A DNA stretch of 64,000 nucleotides from Falsihalocynthiibacter sp042445055 (GCF_042445055.1 NZ_CP170339.1:2418001-2482000), one strand, 5' to 3'. Positions 24,418 through 35,216 are shown, counted from the first letter of the stretch. Translations and numbers: made by a program. The notes: generated by a model from the letters alone, not told the origin.

Positions 24418-25434
24418 TTACGGCGTATAGGTGCCTTCGTAGATCGGCCCAAGCGTGTCCACATCAAAGAGAGATGACACGGACGTACCGTTCCATGTGT
24501 TCAGGATCGCCTGCGCAAACATTGGCGCAGTTGGGACGATACGGATGTTTTCTGCGCCCTTTACGGCGGCTGTTGGCTCAATGGAATCTGTGATTACCAA
24601 TGACTTCATTACGGACTTTGAGACCCGATCAACCGCTGGGCCAGACATAACGCCGTGCGTGATATAGGAGTGCACCTCTTTCGCGCCATTTTCCATCAAC
24701 ACTTCTGCAGCTTTGCAAAGCGTGCCGGCGGTATCGACCATGTCGTCAACGATTATACAGGTCTTGCCCGAGACATCGCCGATTACCGTCATTTCAGCGA
24801 TCTCACCCGGCTTTTCGCGGCGCTTATCCACGATTGAGAGCGGAGCATTGATACGCTTGGCCAATTCACGGGCCCGCGCCACACCGCCAACATCGGGCGA
24901 CACAACCATGATTTCGTCCATCCGGCCTTTGAACTCGTGCTCGATATCCAGCGCAAATACTGGCGAGGCATAGAGGTTATCAACTGGAATATCAAAGAAC
25001 CCTTGAATCTGTGTCGCGTGTAGATCAAGCGTCAGAACCCGTTCAATCCCAGCTTCGGCAATCAAATTCGCGACAAGTTTGGCCGAGATCGGTGTGCGCG
25101 CTTTTGTGCGGCGGTCTTGGCGGGCATATCCGAAATACGGGATAACAGCAGTGATCCGCGCGGCCGAAGAACGGCGCAGGGCGTCTGCAATAATCAACAA
25201 CTCCATCAGGTTGTCGTTCGCGGGGTTCGAGGTAGGCTGAATAATGAACATATCCTCGCCGCGCACGTTTTCGTACACTTCGACAAATATCTCTTGATCG
25301 TTGAAGCGCTCAACACGCGCGTCGACCAAACCGACATTCACACCGCGATGCAGCGACATTCGGCGCGCGACGGCGGTCGCGAGTGGGCGGTTGGCATTTC
25401 CTGAAATAAGCTTGGGAGCAGTTGTGGTGGGCAT
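24418..25434 (-). CDS. prs: Ribose-phosphate pyrophosphokinase
   Basis: A 338-residue PRPP synthase, providing PRPP for purines, pyrimidines, His and Trp (his and pur genes are also in the window). The ATG at 25434 (MPTTTAPKLISGNANR) fits relatives; 20 more in-frame codons upstream are probably untranslated. Motifs: VEVYENVRGEDMFIIQPTSN, then YFGYARQDRRTKARTPISAKLV (in outline) with the R-Q-D-R core, and the PRPP loop CIIVDDMVDTAGTLCKA. It stands alone, divergent from the DsbA-like isomerase and converging on ribF. Confidence 0.97.
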   Translation of the reverse strand: MPTTTAPKLISGNANRPLATAVARRMSLHRGVNVGLVDARVERFNDQEIFVEVYENVRGEDMFIIQPTSNPANDNLMELLIIADALRRSSAARITAVIPYFGYARQDRRTKARTPISAKLVANLIAEAGIERVLTLDLHATQIQGFFDIPVDNLYASPVFALDIEHEFKGRMDEIMVVSPDVGGVARARELAKRINAPLSIVDKRREKPGEIAEMTVIGDVSGKTCIIVDDMVDTAGTLCKAAEVLMENGAKEVHSYITHGVMSGPAVDRVSKSVMKSLVITDSIEPTAAVKGAENIRIVPTAPMFAQAILNTWNGTSVSSLFDVDTLGPIYEGTYTP

Positions 25435-25540
25435 TGCAGCGGGTCCCCGTTGAAGGTCAGATGACAGAATCGTGACGTTGACACCGCTTACCATCTCACT
25501 ACGGTCGTGCCAAAGAAAATGCCGCCCAGGAGCAAAGAAA

Positions 25541-26134
25541 ATGACCCAAATCGATTATTATTTCTCAACTATTTCACCTTTTACCTATCTAGCGGGCAAT
25601 CGACTTGAAGAAGTCGCGGCGAAACACGGGGCGACGGTTAAGTACAAACCGCTCGATATCATGGCACTATTTTCGCGCACAGGCGGCACGCCTCCCAAGG
25701 ATCGGCACCCGAGCCGCCAAGCGTATCGACTTCAGGAAATCCGGCGGCAATCGGCGCGCACCGGTTTGGATATCAATATGAAGCCGGCCTTTTGGCCAGC
25801 GAACTCTGCGCCGTCTGCCTACGCAATCATTGCAGCCCAAAGCGCGGGCGGAGATGTCGGAGCACTTGCCCATGCGTTCACCCGCGCGTGCTGGCTTGAG
25901 GACAAGAACATCGCCGAAGAAGAAGTCATTCGCTCCCTCCTCTCCGAGCACGGGTTTGACCCAGAATTGGTGAATTCCGGACTTCTAACTGGGGCCGAAA
26001 CGTTCACGCAGAACCTAGAAGACGCAATTGAGGCTGGCGCGTTCGGCGCACCAACATATGTCGTAGGAGAAGAGGTTTTCTGGGGCCAAGACCGTCTGGA
26101 CGATCTTGACCTACACCTTGCTGGAAAGCTTTAA
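25541..26134 (+). CDS. DsbA-family isomerase, 2-hydroxychromene-2-carboxylate isomerase type
   Basis: A 197-residue thioredoxin-fold protein of the HCCA isomerase/kappa-GST group. The start at 25541 has AGGAG upstream; a start at 25472 would lie within the prs leader. Visible: IDYYFSTISPFTYLAGNRLE at the N-terminus, with Ser in the position where DsbA has its CxxC, then ARTGLDINMKPAFWPANSA and the cis-Pro region AFGAPTYVVGEEVFWGQDRL. The lack of CxxC and presence of Ser fits a GSH-dependent isomerase. The substrate is unknown. It converges on the aldolase gene with interlocked stops. Confidence 0.87.
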   Translation: MTQIDYYFSTISPFTYLAGNRLEEVAAKHGATVKYKPLDIMALFSRTGGTPPKDRHPSRQAYRLQEIRRQSARTGLDINMKPAFWPANSAPSAYAIIAAQSAGGDVGALAHAFTRACWLEDKNIAEEEVIRSLLSEHGFDPELVNSGLLTGAETFTQNLEDAIEAGAFGAPTYVVGEEVFWGQDRLDDLDLHLAGKL

Positions 26135-27174
26135 TCAAACAATCCAATGAACTGGTCGATGAGTTCGCGGCTGATCGACCAGTCACACACAAACCGCGCA
26201 GTGAGTGGCTCGCTCGGGTCGTCGCCTTCTAGGTTTCCAACCATGATATGATACACCGCACCTGCGTCCTTGAGGCACTGATGCGTGGAGCGTGGCAGGT
26301 CGGCAAATATGATGTTCCCGTCAACTGAGCCATGTATCGTGGCGCCGACCCGCTCAAGTGCATCGGCAAGGTATGCGGCATTATTGTTCGCCTGCTCCGC
26401 AGCTTTCAGCCACAGGTCGTCCCGCAAATATGCCTGCATTTGTGCGGATAGATAACGGTTTTTGGAGAAAAGGTGCCCGCCCCGCTTGCGCCGTAGCTCG
26501 AACTCTTCTGCGAGTGCTGGATCAAAGAAGATTACCGCCTCAACACCCAATAGCCCGTTCTTGGTACCGCCAAACGAAAGCGCACTGATACCCGCGCGCC
26601 AAGTCATATCCGCGGGCGAACAACCGATCTTGGAAACAGCATTGGCAAACCGCGCGCCATCCATATGCGTTGCGAGCCCATAAGACTTCGCACAGGCCGT
26701 TAGCGCGCTCAACTCTTCCAAAGAATAGGCCGTTCCCGCCTCAGTCAGTTGGGTCAGTGAAACAGGCCCGCGTTTGGGGCCGTGCACTCCGCGGTTTTCT
26801 TCGCCGAGTATCGCGCGCTCAAGGTCGCTTGGCGCAATCTTGGCATGCGTTGAAGGAATTGGGATAAGCTTTGCACCACCCGTATAGAACTCTGGCGCAT
26901 TGCACTCATCAACGTGAATATGCGCTTCATCGCTACAGAAAATCGCGTCAAACGGTCGCGACATCGACCCGAGTATCAACGAATTCGCAGCCGTTCCCGT
27001 TGCGACAAGATGTACAACCGCATCGGGGGCTTCGAATACCTCACGAAGCTTCTCGCGCACCTCGCCATTTATCGGGTCCGCGCCATAGCCCATCGCATAT
27101 CCTTCGTTGGCATCCACAAGTGCCTGCATGACCTCTGGGTGGGCCTTGCCCGAATTATCAGACGCAAAGAACAT
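26131..27174 (-). CDS. ltaE: Low-specificity threonine aldolase family protein
   Basis: A 347-residue PLP-dependent fold-type I enzyme that would cleave L-threonine/allo-threonine to glycine and acetaldehyde. It shows MFFASDNSGKAHPEVMQAL, the motif VHLVATGTAANSLIL, ATHMDGARFANAVSK, and SFGGTKNGLLGVEAV with the PLP Lys near residue 205. Length matches LtaE. It overlaps YcgN by one base (TGATG), so the pair is coupled. Relatives vary in preference for L-threo or allo forms, so the symbol is given for the family. Confidence 0.9.
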   Translation of the reverse strand: MFFASDNSGKAHPEVMQALVDANEGYAMGYGADPINGEVREKLREVFEAPDAVVHLVATGTAANSLILGSMSRPFDAIFCSDEAHIHVDECNAPEFYTGGAKLIPIPSTHAKIAPSDLERAILGEENRGVHGPKRGPVSLTQLTEAGTAYSLEELSALTACAKSYGLATHMDGARFANAVSKIGCSPADMTWRAGISALSFGGTKNGLLGVEAVIFFDPALAEEFELRRKRGGHLFSKNRYLSAQMQAYLRDDLWLKAAEQANNNAAYLADALERVGATIHGSVDGNIIFADLPRSTHQCLKDAGAVYHIMVGNLEGDDPSEPLTARFVCDWSISRELIDQFIGLFD

Positions 27175-27644
27175 CAGCTCAAATCCTCAATGATGTAGTT
27201 TTCCCAATCTTCGACATCCAGCTCATATTCCGGAACCGTCCAGCCTCGCACCGAAGTGCCAGACGTGTGCACGGTCTCGGGGTCGCCGGAAATCAATGGA
27301 TGCCAGTCACAGAGGGGTTTCCCTTCGTGCAAGAGCCGGTACGCGCATGTCATGGGCAACCAGTATGCGACATCCTTAATCGTCGAAGGCTTTAGCACAA
27401 CACATTCTGGTACGAACTCTCGGCGAATATCATATTGCGCGCATTGGCAGCTTTGATCGTCCAAGAGTCGACACGCAACGCGCGTGAATAGGACCTCGCC
27501 AGAATCCTCGTCCTCAAGCTTGTTCAGGCAACATTTGCCACAGCCATCACAAAGAGCTTCCCACTCCTTGGAATTCATCTCTGTCAGAGGAACTGTGCGC
27601 CAGAATTCGGAGCGCAATCCGGTGCGGTCGATCTTGTTTGTCAT
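27174..27644 (-). CDS. YcgN-family cysteine-cluster protein (UPF0260)
   Basis: A 156-residue soluble protein with a Cys cluster typical of YcgN/UPF0260: ALCDGCGKCCLNKLEDED, then ACRLLDDQSCQCAQYDIR, FVPECVVLKP and PMTCAYRLL. The eight or so Cys suggest a Zn or Fe-S site. The domain belongs to the CxxCxxCC superfamily. It shares one base with the aldolase start, so it is translationally linked. No function is established. The family match is strong by motif. Confidence 0.9.
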   Translation of the reverse strand: MTNKIDRTGLRSEFWRTVPLTEMNSKEWEALCDGCGKCCLNKLEDEDSGEVLFTRVACRLLDDQSCQCAQYDIRREFVPECVVLKPSTIKDVAYWLPMTCAYRLLHEGKPLCDWHPLISGDPETVHTSGTSVRGWTVPEYELDVEDWENYIIEDLS

Positions 27645-27698
27645 AGCGCCGTAGTATGCGATATGACGAGCGGTGAAAAGCCATCGAATGAGGGCCGG

Positions 27699-28046
27699 TC
27701 AAAGCTCCCAATCATCGTCATGAGCGACCTGCCCCATGGCGAACCAATCAACCCGAAGGCGCGCGATCCGCGTGTCTCCCCATGTCTTAAACACGGCATC
27801 GAACCCGTCCTCGGTGACGTTCTCAACCGAGATATCACCCCGCTGGTTGGTGTCGTGCGCAAAATCCCACATCGAGAACGAAATGTGGACCATTGGCGGA
27901 TCTGTAAACCGACCATCAAAAGTAACACGCTCTCGATATGATCGCTTACCAGTGCCCGTCCACATTGTTCCGTCTTCTTGAAAATCAGAAAACATGACGA
28001 GCGTGCCCTGATCCATTCCAAGCAGGTGATTTCGAATACTTCGCAT
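27699..28046 (-). CDS. H-type lectin domain protein
   Basis: A 115-residue protein matching the H-type lectin fold (a small six-stranded sandwich first known in snail agglutinins). The ATG at 28046 has AGGA upstream; an in-frame start seven codons earlier lacks support. Visible family elements are the N-terminal GTLVMFSDFQEDGTMW, the ERVTFDGRFTDPPMVHISFSMWD strand pair (in outline), then AVFKTWGDTRIARLRVDW. There is no signal peptide or membrane segment, so it is probably cytosolic. The sugar ligand is unknown. It lies between YcgN and the atp terminator on the same strand. Confidence 0.82.
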   Translation of the reverse strand: MRSIRNHLLGMDQGTLVMFSDFQEDGTMWTGTGKRSYRERVTFDGRFTDPPMVHISFSMWDFAHDTNQRGDISVENVTEDGFDAVFKTWGDTRIARLRVDWFAMGQVAHDDDWEL

Positions 28047-28100
28047 ACTAATTCCTAAACTACACACTGAAACTATTAGAAATTCCGAAAATTTAAAGAC

Positions 28101-28129
28101 AAAAAACCCCGCACCGAAATGCGGGGTTT
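28101..28129 (-). terminator. Terminator of the atp operon
   Basis: AAACCCCGCA and TGCGGGGTTT form a 10-bp stem with a 6-base loop. On the minus strand a run of T follows (AAAAAA at 28101-28106 on this strand). It lies 31 bases past the atpC stop. Confidence 0.9.
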
Positions 28130-28159
28130 CTGAATAGCATCAAATTACTTGATTTGGAG

Positions 28160-28564
28160 TTACTTCGCAGCAAGCCCTAGCTGGCTTGCCATCGCGGAAA
28201 TATCCGCAACTTGCTTAGCCAAGCCATCCTGCGCATCAGCGGCCGCAGTTGCTTGCGCAGCGGTTACTTCGGCAACAAGGCTGTCGATTACGTCTTGGGT
28301 AACTTCGGATGCTGGAAGTGCTTTCTCGGCCAATACCGAAGTTGCAGTACCGGAAATCTCAGCGAAACCACCAGTAACCAGATACTCTTGAGTACCTTCT
28401 GCGCTGACAACCTTAAGAATGCCAGGACGCAAAGTCGTAATCAGAGGCGCATGATCGGCCATTGCTGTCAGATCGCCTTCGGCACCGGGGATTTGGACCT
28501 CGGTGGCCTGAAACGATGCAAGGCTGCGTTCGGGCGATACCAAATCAAACTGTAGTGTAGCCAT
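28160..28564 (-). CDS. atpC: ATP synthase F1 epsilon subunit
   Basis: The 134-residue epsilon subunit of F1, part of the central stalk. The N-terminal beta-sandwich is clear: QFDLVSPERSLASFQA, PGAEGDLTAMADHAPLIT, and FAEISGTATSVLAEKA. The C-terminal helical hairpin is short and Ala-rich (VTAAQATAAADAQDG). It is the last gene of the atpHAGDC operon and ends at an intrinsic terminator. The 56-base gap after atpD has an AGGAGG-type ribosome site. Confidence 0.97.
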   Translation of the reverse strand: MATLQFDLVSPERSLASFQATEVQIPGAEGDLTAMADHAPLITTLRPGILKVVSAEGTQEYLVTGGFAEISGTATSVLAEKALPASEVTQDVIDSLVAEVTAAQATAAADAQDGLAKQVADISAMASQLGLAAK

Positions 28565-28620
28565 GATAGCCTCCTTCAGAGTTTTTCTGGTGGGCCGAAA
28601 CCCACCAAAAACCCGTTACA

Positions 28621-30051
28621 TTAAGCAGCGTCAGCAGCCATTTTCTCGGCTTTTGCGATAACTTCGTCGATGCCGCCAACCATATAGAAGGCGCCCTCTG
28701 GAAGGTGATCGTACTCACCAGCAACCACAGCTTTGAACGAAGCGATTGTTTCTTCGAGTGGCACCTGCTTACCGTCGGCACCAGTAAAGATTTTCGCAAC
28801 GTCAAACGGCTGAGACAAGAAACGCTCGATCTTACGCGCACGGGCAACGGTTTGCTTATCTTCTTCAGAAAGCTCGTCCATGCCGAGAATCGCGATGATG
28901 TCTTGCAGCGATTTGTAGCGCTGAAGGATCTGCTGAACGTCTGTCGCAACTTTGTAGTGCTCGTCACCGATTACGAGTGGGTCAAGCAAGCGCGATGTGG
29001 AACCGAGTGGATCAACCGCAGGGTAGATACCTTTTTCGGAGATCGCACGGTCAAGAACCGTAGTCGCATCAAGGTGAGCAAACGATGTCGCAGGTGCAGG
29101 GTCAGTAAGGTCATCCGCAGGAACGTAAACGGCTTGCACCGAAGTAATCGAACCGGATTTGGTCGATGTAATACGCTCTTGCATCGCACCCATGTCAGTC
29201 GCGAGTGTTGGCTGATAGCCCACAGCGGATGGGATACGGCCAAGAAGCGCGGACACCTCGGAACCAGCTTGAGTAAAGCGGAAGATGTTATCAACGAAGA
29301 ACAGAACGTCAGAACCAGTCTCGTCGCGGAACTGCTCAGCCAATGTTAGACCGGACAGAGCAACACGCATACGCGCTCCGGGAGGCTCGTTCATCTGGCC
29401 GTAAACCAGCGCAATTTTCGACTCTTCCATGTTATCAGGAACGATAACGCCGGATTCGATCATCTCGTGGTAAAGGTCGTTACCTTCACGTGTACGCTCG
29501 CCCACACCCGCAAATACGGAAAGGCCAGAGTGCACTTTAGCGATGTTGTTGATCAATTCCATGATGAGAACGGTTTTACCCACACCCGCACCACCGAAGA
29601 GACCAATTTTACCACCTTTTGTGTAAGGTGCCAGAAGGTCGATAACTTTAATACCTGTTGCCAGGATCTCTGTTGTCGTTGCTTGCTCGTCAAATGTCGG
29701 CGCAGGCTGGTGAATCGCGCGTTTTGCCGTCGCGTTCACAGGGCCTTGCTCGTCCACAGGGTCGCCAGTCACGTTCAAAATACGACCGAGTGTCGCTGTC
29801 CCAACTGGAACAGAAATCGGCTCGCCACGGTCCGTTACAGGAGCGCCGCGAACGAGGCCCTCTGTACCGTCCATCGCAATTGTACGAACAGTGTTTTCGC
29901 CAAGGTGCTGGGCCACTTCGAGGACCAGTGCTTTGCCGTTATTTTCAGTTTCAAGAGCGTTCAAAATCTCGGGCAGTTCGCCCTCGAATTTGACGTCCAC
30001 AACGGCGCCGATCACCTGAGTGATTTTGCCGGTAGCTTTCGCTTTTGCCAT
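28621..30051 (-). CDS. atpD: ATP synthase F1 beta subunit
   Basis: The 476-residue catalytic subunit. The Walker A loop GGAGVGKTVLIMELI, the Walker B region SDVLFFVDNIFRF, and the DDLTDPAPATSFAHLDATT loop are present, and the catalytic Glu lies in VGERTREGND. Length is typical. It follows atpG by 17 bases in the F1 operon. Confidence 0.99.
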   Translation of the reverse strand: MAKAKATGKITQVIGAVVDVKFEGELPEILNALETENNGKALVLEVAQHLGENTVRTIAMDGTEGLVRGAPVTDRGEPISVPVGTATLGRILNVTGDPVDEQGPVNATAKRAIHQPAPTFDEQATTTEILATGIKVIDLLAPYTKGGKIGLFGGAGVGKTVLIMELINNIAKVHSGLSVFAGVGERTREGNDLYHEMIESGVIVPDNMEESKIALVYGQMNEPPGARMRVALSGLTLAEQFRDETGSDVLFFVDNIFRFTQAGSEVSALLGRIPSAVGYQPTLATDMGAMQERITSTKSGSITSVQAVYVPADDLTDPAPATSFAHLDATTVLDRAISEKGIYPAVDPLGSTSRLLDPLVIGDEHYKVATDVQQILQRYKSLQDIIAILGMDELSEEDKQTVARARKIERFLSQPFDVAKIFTGADGKQVPLEETIASFKAVVAGEYDHLPEGAFYMVGGIDEVIAKAEKMAADAA

Positions 30052-30068
30052 GTTAATTCTCCGGTCCT

Positions 30069-30938
30069 TTAGAGCGCTTCAGCGCCCGAAATGATTTCGA
30101 TAAGCTCGTTTGTAATGACGGCCTGACGCGAACGGTTAAATTCGATTGTCAGATCCTCGATCATCTCACCCGCGTTGCGTGTCGCGTTATCCATTGCGGA
30201 CATACGCGCGCCTTGCTCGGATGCGCCATTCTCAAGGAGAGCGGCAAAAATCTGAGTGGCGACACCACGTGGAAGAAGATCCGCAAGGATGCCCTCTTCA
30301 CTGGGTTCGTAATCATAGAGCGTCGATGCTTCGCTCGTTTCTTCAAACGAGGCTGGGATGACCTGCTGTGCTGTTGGCACTTGGGAAACCACATTTTCGA
30401 AGCGGCTGTAGAAGATCGTCGCGACGTCAAAATCGCCGGCGTTAAACCGGGTCAGAACATCCGAGGCGATCTCGTGGGCATTGCTATAACCAACACGCTT
30501 AACTTCGGAGAGATCGATGTGATCGACCAATTTATCCCCAAAGTCACGCTTGAGCTGATCGCGCCCTTTTTTACCAACTGTCAGAATTTTGACAGTCTTA
30601 CCAGCACCCAACAGCTCTTGGGCATGTAGGCGCGCCAGTTTAACGATAGACGAATTGAAACCACCACAGAGGCCACGCTCAGCTGTCATGACCACCAAAA
30701 GGTGGACTTGATCTGAACCTGTCCCTGCGAGGAGTTTCGGACCGGAGTTCGAGCCACCGGAAGCCGCAGCAAGGCCACCCAGAACGGCATTCATCCGTTC
30801 TGCGTATGGGCGACCAGCTTCTGCAGCTTCTTGCGCGCGGCGAAGTTTCGCCGCGGCAACCATCTGCATGGCTTTGGTGATCTTACGTGTCGATTTGACA
30901 CTTTCGATCCGGTTTTTTAGGTCCTTCAGGTTTGGCAT
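30069..30938 (-). CDS. atpG: ATP synthase F1 gamma subunit
   Basis: The 289-residue rotating central shaft. Terminal helices form the coiled coil: LKDLKNRIESVKSTRKITKAM at the N-terminus (in outline) and MDNATRNAGEMIEDLTIEFNR near the C-terminus (in outline). The middle has the family's TAERGLCGGFNSSIVKL. It sits between atpA and atpD with 30- and 17-base gaps. No inserted regulatory segment, as in chloroplasts, is seen. Confidence 0.98.
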   Translation of the reverse strand: MPNLKDLKNRIESVKSTRKITKAMQMVAAAKLRRAQEAAEAGRPYAERMNAVLGGLAAASGGSNSGPKLLAGTGSDQVHLLVVMTAERGLCGGFNSSIVKLARLHAQELLGAGKTVKILTVGKKGRDQLKRDFGDKLVDHIDLSEVKRVGYSNAHEIASDVLTRFNAGDFDVATIFYSRFENVVSQVPTAQQVIPASFEETSEASTLYDYEPSEEGILADLLPRGVATQIFAALLENGASEQGARMSAMDNATRNAGEMIEDLTIEFNRSRQAVITNELIEIISGAEAL

Positions 30939-30968
30939 GTATCCAATCCTATTCCTAAAGCGAAAATT

Positions 30969-32507
<1,539 letters not shown>

Positions 32508-33068
32508 TTATCCGACCTCTTTCATTGCGTTCTGGAGGTTAGAGAGCTTCGAGGAGATCGACGTGTCGATCATCTTGGAGCCCACCTTAACAATAAGGCC
32601 GCCGATGAGGGATTCATCCACGGCCACATTCACGGTGACATCTTTGCCGACGGACGCCTTAAGCGTCTTGGCAAGCGCGTCTGCCTGAGCTTTGGTCAGC
32701 TTCTTAGCTGCCGTCACTTCAGCGGTGACTTCGCCCTTCTCATCAGAGATCTGCGCACGAAGCGCAGTGATGAGTTGAGGCAGCACGAAAAGACGACGCT
32801 TTTCGGCCATCAGACCCAGCGTGTTAGTCACGATGGGCGAGAGTTTCATTTTCTTGGCAATAGCAATGACAGCCGAGCTCTGCTCTTCGCGTGTATACAC
32901 AGGCGAGGAAATCAAAGCCGCAAAGTCGTCACTGCTGGCGAGTGCGTCTTCCAACGCATCACAATCAGCCTCAAGGGCTGGGAGTTTCTTACCTTCTTTG
33001 GCCAGTTCAAAGACGGCCGTGGCATAGCGCGCAGCAATGCCAGAGGAGATCGAAGCTGGTTCGGACAC
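32508..33068 (-). CDS. atpH: ATP synthase F1 delta subunit (GTG start)
   Basis: The 186-residue peripheral-stalk subunit that links F1 to F0. I start at GTG 33068 (V/M-SEPASISSGIAARYA), which has GGAAGGGTGG just upstream and matches relatives; the in-frame ATG at 33098 would place that ribosome site inside the gene. Family features: IAARYATAVFELAKE, the middle helices and the closing IGGLIVKVGSKMIDTSISS. It is the first gene of atpHAGDC. F0 genes (atpB, E, F) are not in the window, which is usual for this group. Confidence 0.93.
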   Translation of the reverse strand: MSEPASISSGIAARYATAVFELAKEGKKLPALEADCDALEDALASSDDFAALISSPVYTREEQSSAVIAIAKKMKLSPIVTNTLGLMAEKRRLFVLPQLITALRAQISDEKGEVTAEVTAAKKLTKAQADALAKTLKASVGKDVTVNVAVDESLIGGLIVKVGSKMIDTSISSKLSNLQNAMKEVG

Positions 33069-33397
33069 GTCCACCCTTCCGCTAGTCTGTGCCCCCATCA
33101 GTACACTGCGGTATGCAGGACTTCTTGAGGCAGCCTAAGTCACACACGTATACGCATGCGTTAAAATCGGCTGTGATGTAACAGAGCCTTTGGCTTGCCG
33201 CAACACTCTATACGCCTTTGACCTGCATCAATTCACCTTTTGAAATAGGGCTTTGGAAAAGGTGCGACGAAAAGCTCCCATTTTTTTCAGGTTCTAAAGG
33301 ATTTTATCGCCCGTTTTTTACGCTCGGGCGATTCCCCGTGGCTCATTTTCGATGCAATATATTTTCTCGGCGAAAGGGGGATTCGGCGCGGATGCGC
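33069..33397. other. Intergenic stretch upstream of the atp operon
   Basis: About 330 bases without a gene. It must hold the atp operon promoter on the minus strand, but I see no strong -35/-10 pair. An 8-bp inverted repeat, ATCGCCCG (33306-33313) and CGGGCGAT (33325-33332), lies 66 bases past the methyltransferase stop and could be its terminator hairpin; no strong T-run follows on the minus strand. Confidence 0.45.
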
Positions 33398-34156
33398 TCA
33401 ACTTGCTTCTCCGACGCGGCCACCGATTGGCCGCTTGATCCCGCCAAGAACATCAAACGGGCGCTTGATCGCTTCTGGAATCCCGGGGCGTGTCGGCGCT
33501 TGAAGCTGTTTCGTCGCCTCAATCATCAATACACCGCCGGCAATATAGTTCGAAACCTTGCGCCCCGACTTCTCCAACACGGGTGCCGCACGCAGCCAGA
33601 ACCGTTTGTTGGACGGAAGCGCGAAGAGCGTGGCGCGGTGGCGTTCAGGAACGAGATTGTGGAGTTTTAGCTGAGACTCAAGCTGTGCGAGTGAATAAGG
33701 TCGGCCAAATCCAAACGGCGTCTGATCACTGCGCGACCAAAGCCCCGCACGATTGGGCACAATAAACAGTGCCTTGCCCCCCGGCCCGAGAACGCGAAAA
33801 CACTCTTCGAGAAGTGCGCTCGGATGCTCGCTTGTCTCAAGCCCATGCATCACGACCAGCTTATCCACCACGCCGGTATCGAGCGGCCAGTTCATCTCTT
33901 CGCACAGGACCGACACGTTTTTGCGGGCTGGCGGCCACGGCATAACACCCTGCGGCCCAGGCATAAGGCCAACAATCCGCCGCGAGGTTGCCAAATAGGG
34001 CCGCAACAGCGGAACGGCAAAGCCATACCCGACAACTGTCTGCCCCTTGGCTTCTGGCCAGAATTCAACGACCTGATCGCGAATAGCCTTCTGCGCGGCA
34101 CGCCCAAGCGCACTGCGGTAGTAAAAGGATTTCAGATCTCGCACATCAAGGTGCAT
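33398..34156 (-). CDS. Class I SAM-dependent methyltransferase
   Basis: A 252-residue methyltransferase-like protein. The SAM-binding fold appears as GQTVVGYGFAVPLLRPYLA near residue 38-56, where the usual D/E-x-G-x-G is altered to V-G-Y-G-F-A. The motif-IV segment VDKLVVMHGLETSEHPSALLEE and the motif-V/VI stretch FRVLGPGGKALFIVPNR are intact. The altered glycine loop suggests an unusual cofactor grip or a non-catalytic member. It is divergent from gloB, with starts 75 bases apart. Such a methyltransferase-gloB pair is often seen in Rhodobacterales; substrate unknown. Confidence 0.82.
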   Translation of the reverse strand: MHLDVRDLKSFYYRSALGRAAQKAIRDQVVEFWPEAKGQTVVGYGFAVPLLRPYLATSRRIVGLMPGPQGVMPWPPARKNVSVLCEEMNWPLDTGVVDKLVVMHGLETSEHPSALLEECFRVLGPGGKALFIVPNRAGLWSRSDQTPFGFGRPYSLAQLESQLKLHNLVPERHRATLFALPSNKRFWLRAAPVLEKSGRKVSNYIAGGVLMIEATKQLQAPTRPGIPEAIKRPFDVLGGIKRPIGGRVGEAS

Positions 34157-34230
34157 ACAGTTTCCTCTTGGAAATATGCCCTAATTCGGCAAAGCTAAGC
34201 TGGACCATATCAAAACGAGCGCAAAACGCC

Positions 34231-34995
34231 ATGCCCCTAGAGATCGTAACAATTCCTTGTCTTCAAGATAATTACGCATATTTGATTCATAATAATGAAT
34301 CGGGCGAAACCGCACTTGTTGATATACCCGAAGCCGAACCTATTCAGTCCGTTCTGGATCGCAAAGGCTGGACGCTCACCGATATTCTGATCACGCATCA
34401 TCATTGGGATCATATCGACGGCCTTGAGCAGCTCGATACAAGCACCGCTCGCATCATCGGCGCAAAGGCCGACGCGCACCGCCTCCCCGATCTGACTGTG
34501 GCAGTTAGCGAAGGTGATGAGCTAACTGTCTGTGGCGAAAAGATCGGGATTCTCGATGTTTCGGGGCACACGATTGGTCACATCGCATTTTACTTTCCCA
34601 GAACGGGCGCCGTTTTTACCGCCGACAGCCTGATGGCCCTAGGGTGTGGGCGCTTGTTTGAGGGGACGCCAGCGATGATGCTCGCCTCAATGGAGAAGTT
34701 CGCGGGGATGCCGGATTCTACTCTCGTTTGCTCCGGCCATGAGTACACCGCCCACAACGCCAGATTTGCCGTGACCGTCGATCCCAAAAATCCGGCACTC
34801 CTCCAACGTGTCACCGAGGTAAACGAAGCGGTCAACGCGGGCTTGCCGACGGTTCCCTCCACCCTTGGCCAAGAACGTGCGACCAATCCGTTCTTGCGCA
34901 GCCACAGTCAGGGAATCCGCGAAGCTCTGGGCAAGCCGGATGCATCCGACGTCGAAATCTTTGCCGAAGTCCGCGAACTTCGGAATAACTTCTAA
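34231..34995 (+). CDS. gloB: Hydroxyacylglutathione hydrolase (glyoxalase II)
   Basis: A 254-residue metallo-beta-lactamase-fold enzyme that hydrolyses S-lactoylglutathione in methylglyoxal detoxification. The metal motif is ITHHHWDHIDG (T-H-H-H-x-D-H), with further ligands in VSGHTIGHI, FTADSLMALGCGRLFEG and CSGHEYT. The start at 34231 (MPLEIVTIPCLQDNYAYLI) matches relatives; the frame could extend to 34168 but that part is poorly supported. The C-terminal domain ends in NPFLRSHSQGIREALG, also family-typical. Confidence 0.95.
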   Translation: MPLEIVTIPCLQDNYAYLIHNNESGETALVDIPEAEPIQSVLDRKGWTLTDILITHHHWDHIDGLEQLDTSTARIIGAKADAHRLPDLTVAVSEGDELTVCGEKIGILDVSGHTIGHIAFYFPRTGAVFTADSLMALGCGRLFEGTPAMMLASMEKFAGMPDSTLVCSGHEYTAHNARFAVTVDPKNPALLQRVTEVNEAVNAGLPTVPSTLGQERATNPFLRSHSQGIREALGKPDASDVEIFAEVRELRNNF

Positions 34996-35216
34996 GAGCG
35001 ACTCACATTCGCGTCAGGTCGCGTTGTAGTTCTACTTTTTCTGACTAAATGAGAAAATCGCGTAGATTTCTTAGCCGAAAGGTAACAACTCGGTGTGAAA
35101 CTACAAATTATTCGACATTTTTAGTGTTTACTCTTGAAGAGTGCGCCAGAAAACCGAACTCTAATAGATAAGGACACTGCTACTGGTGTCTGCAATTCCA
35201 AAGAAAGGAAAGTGGA

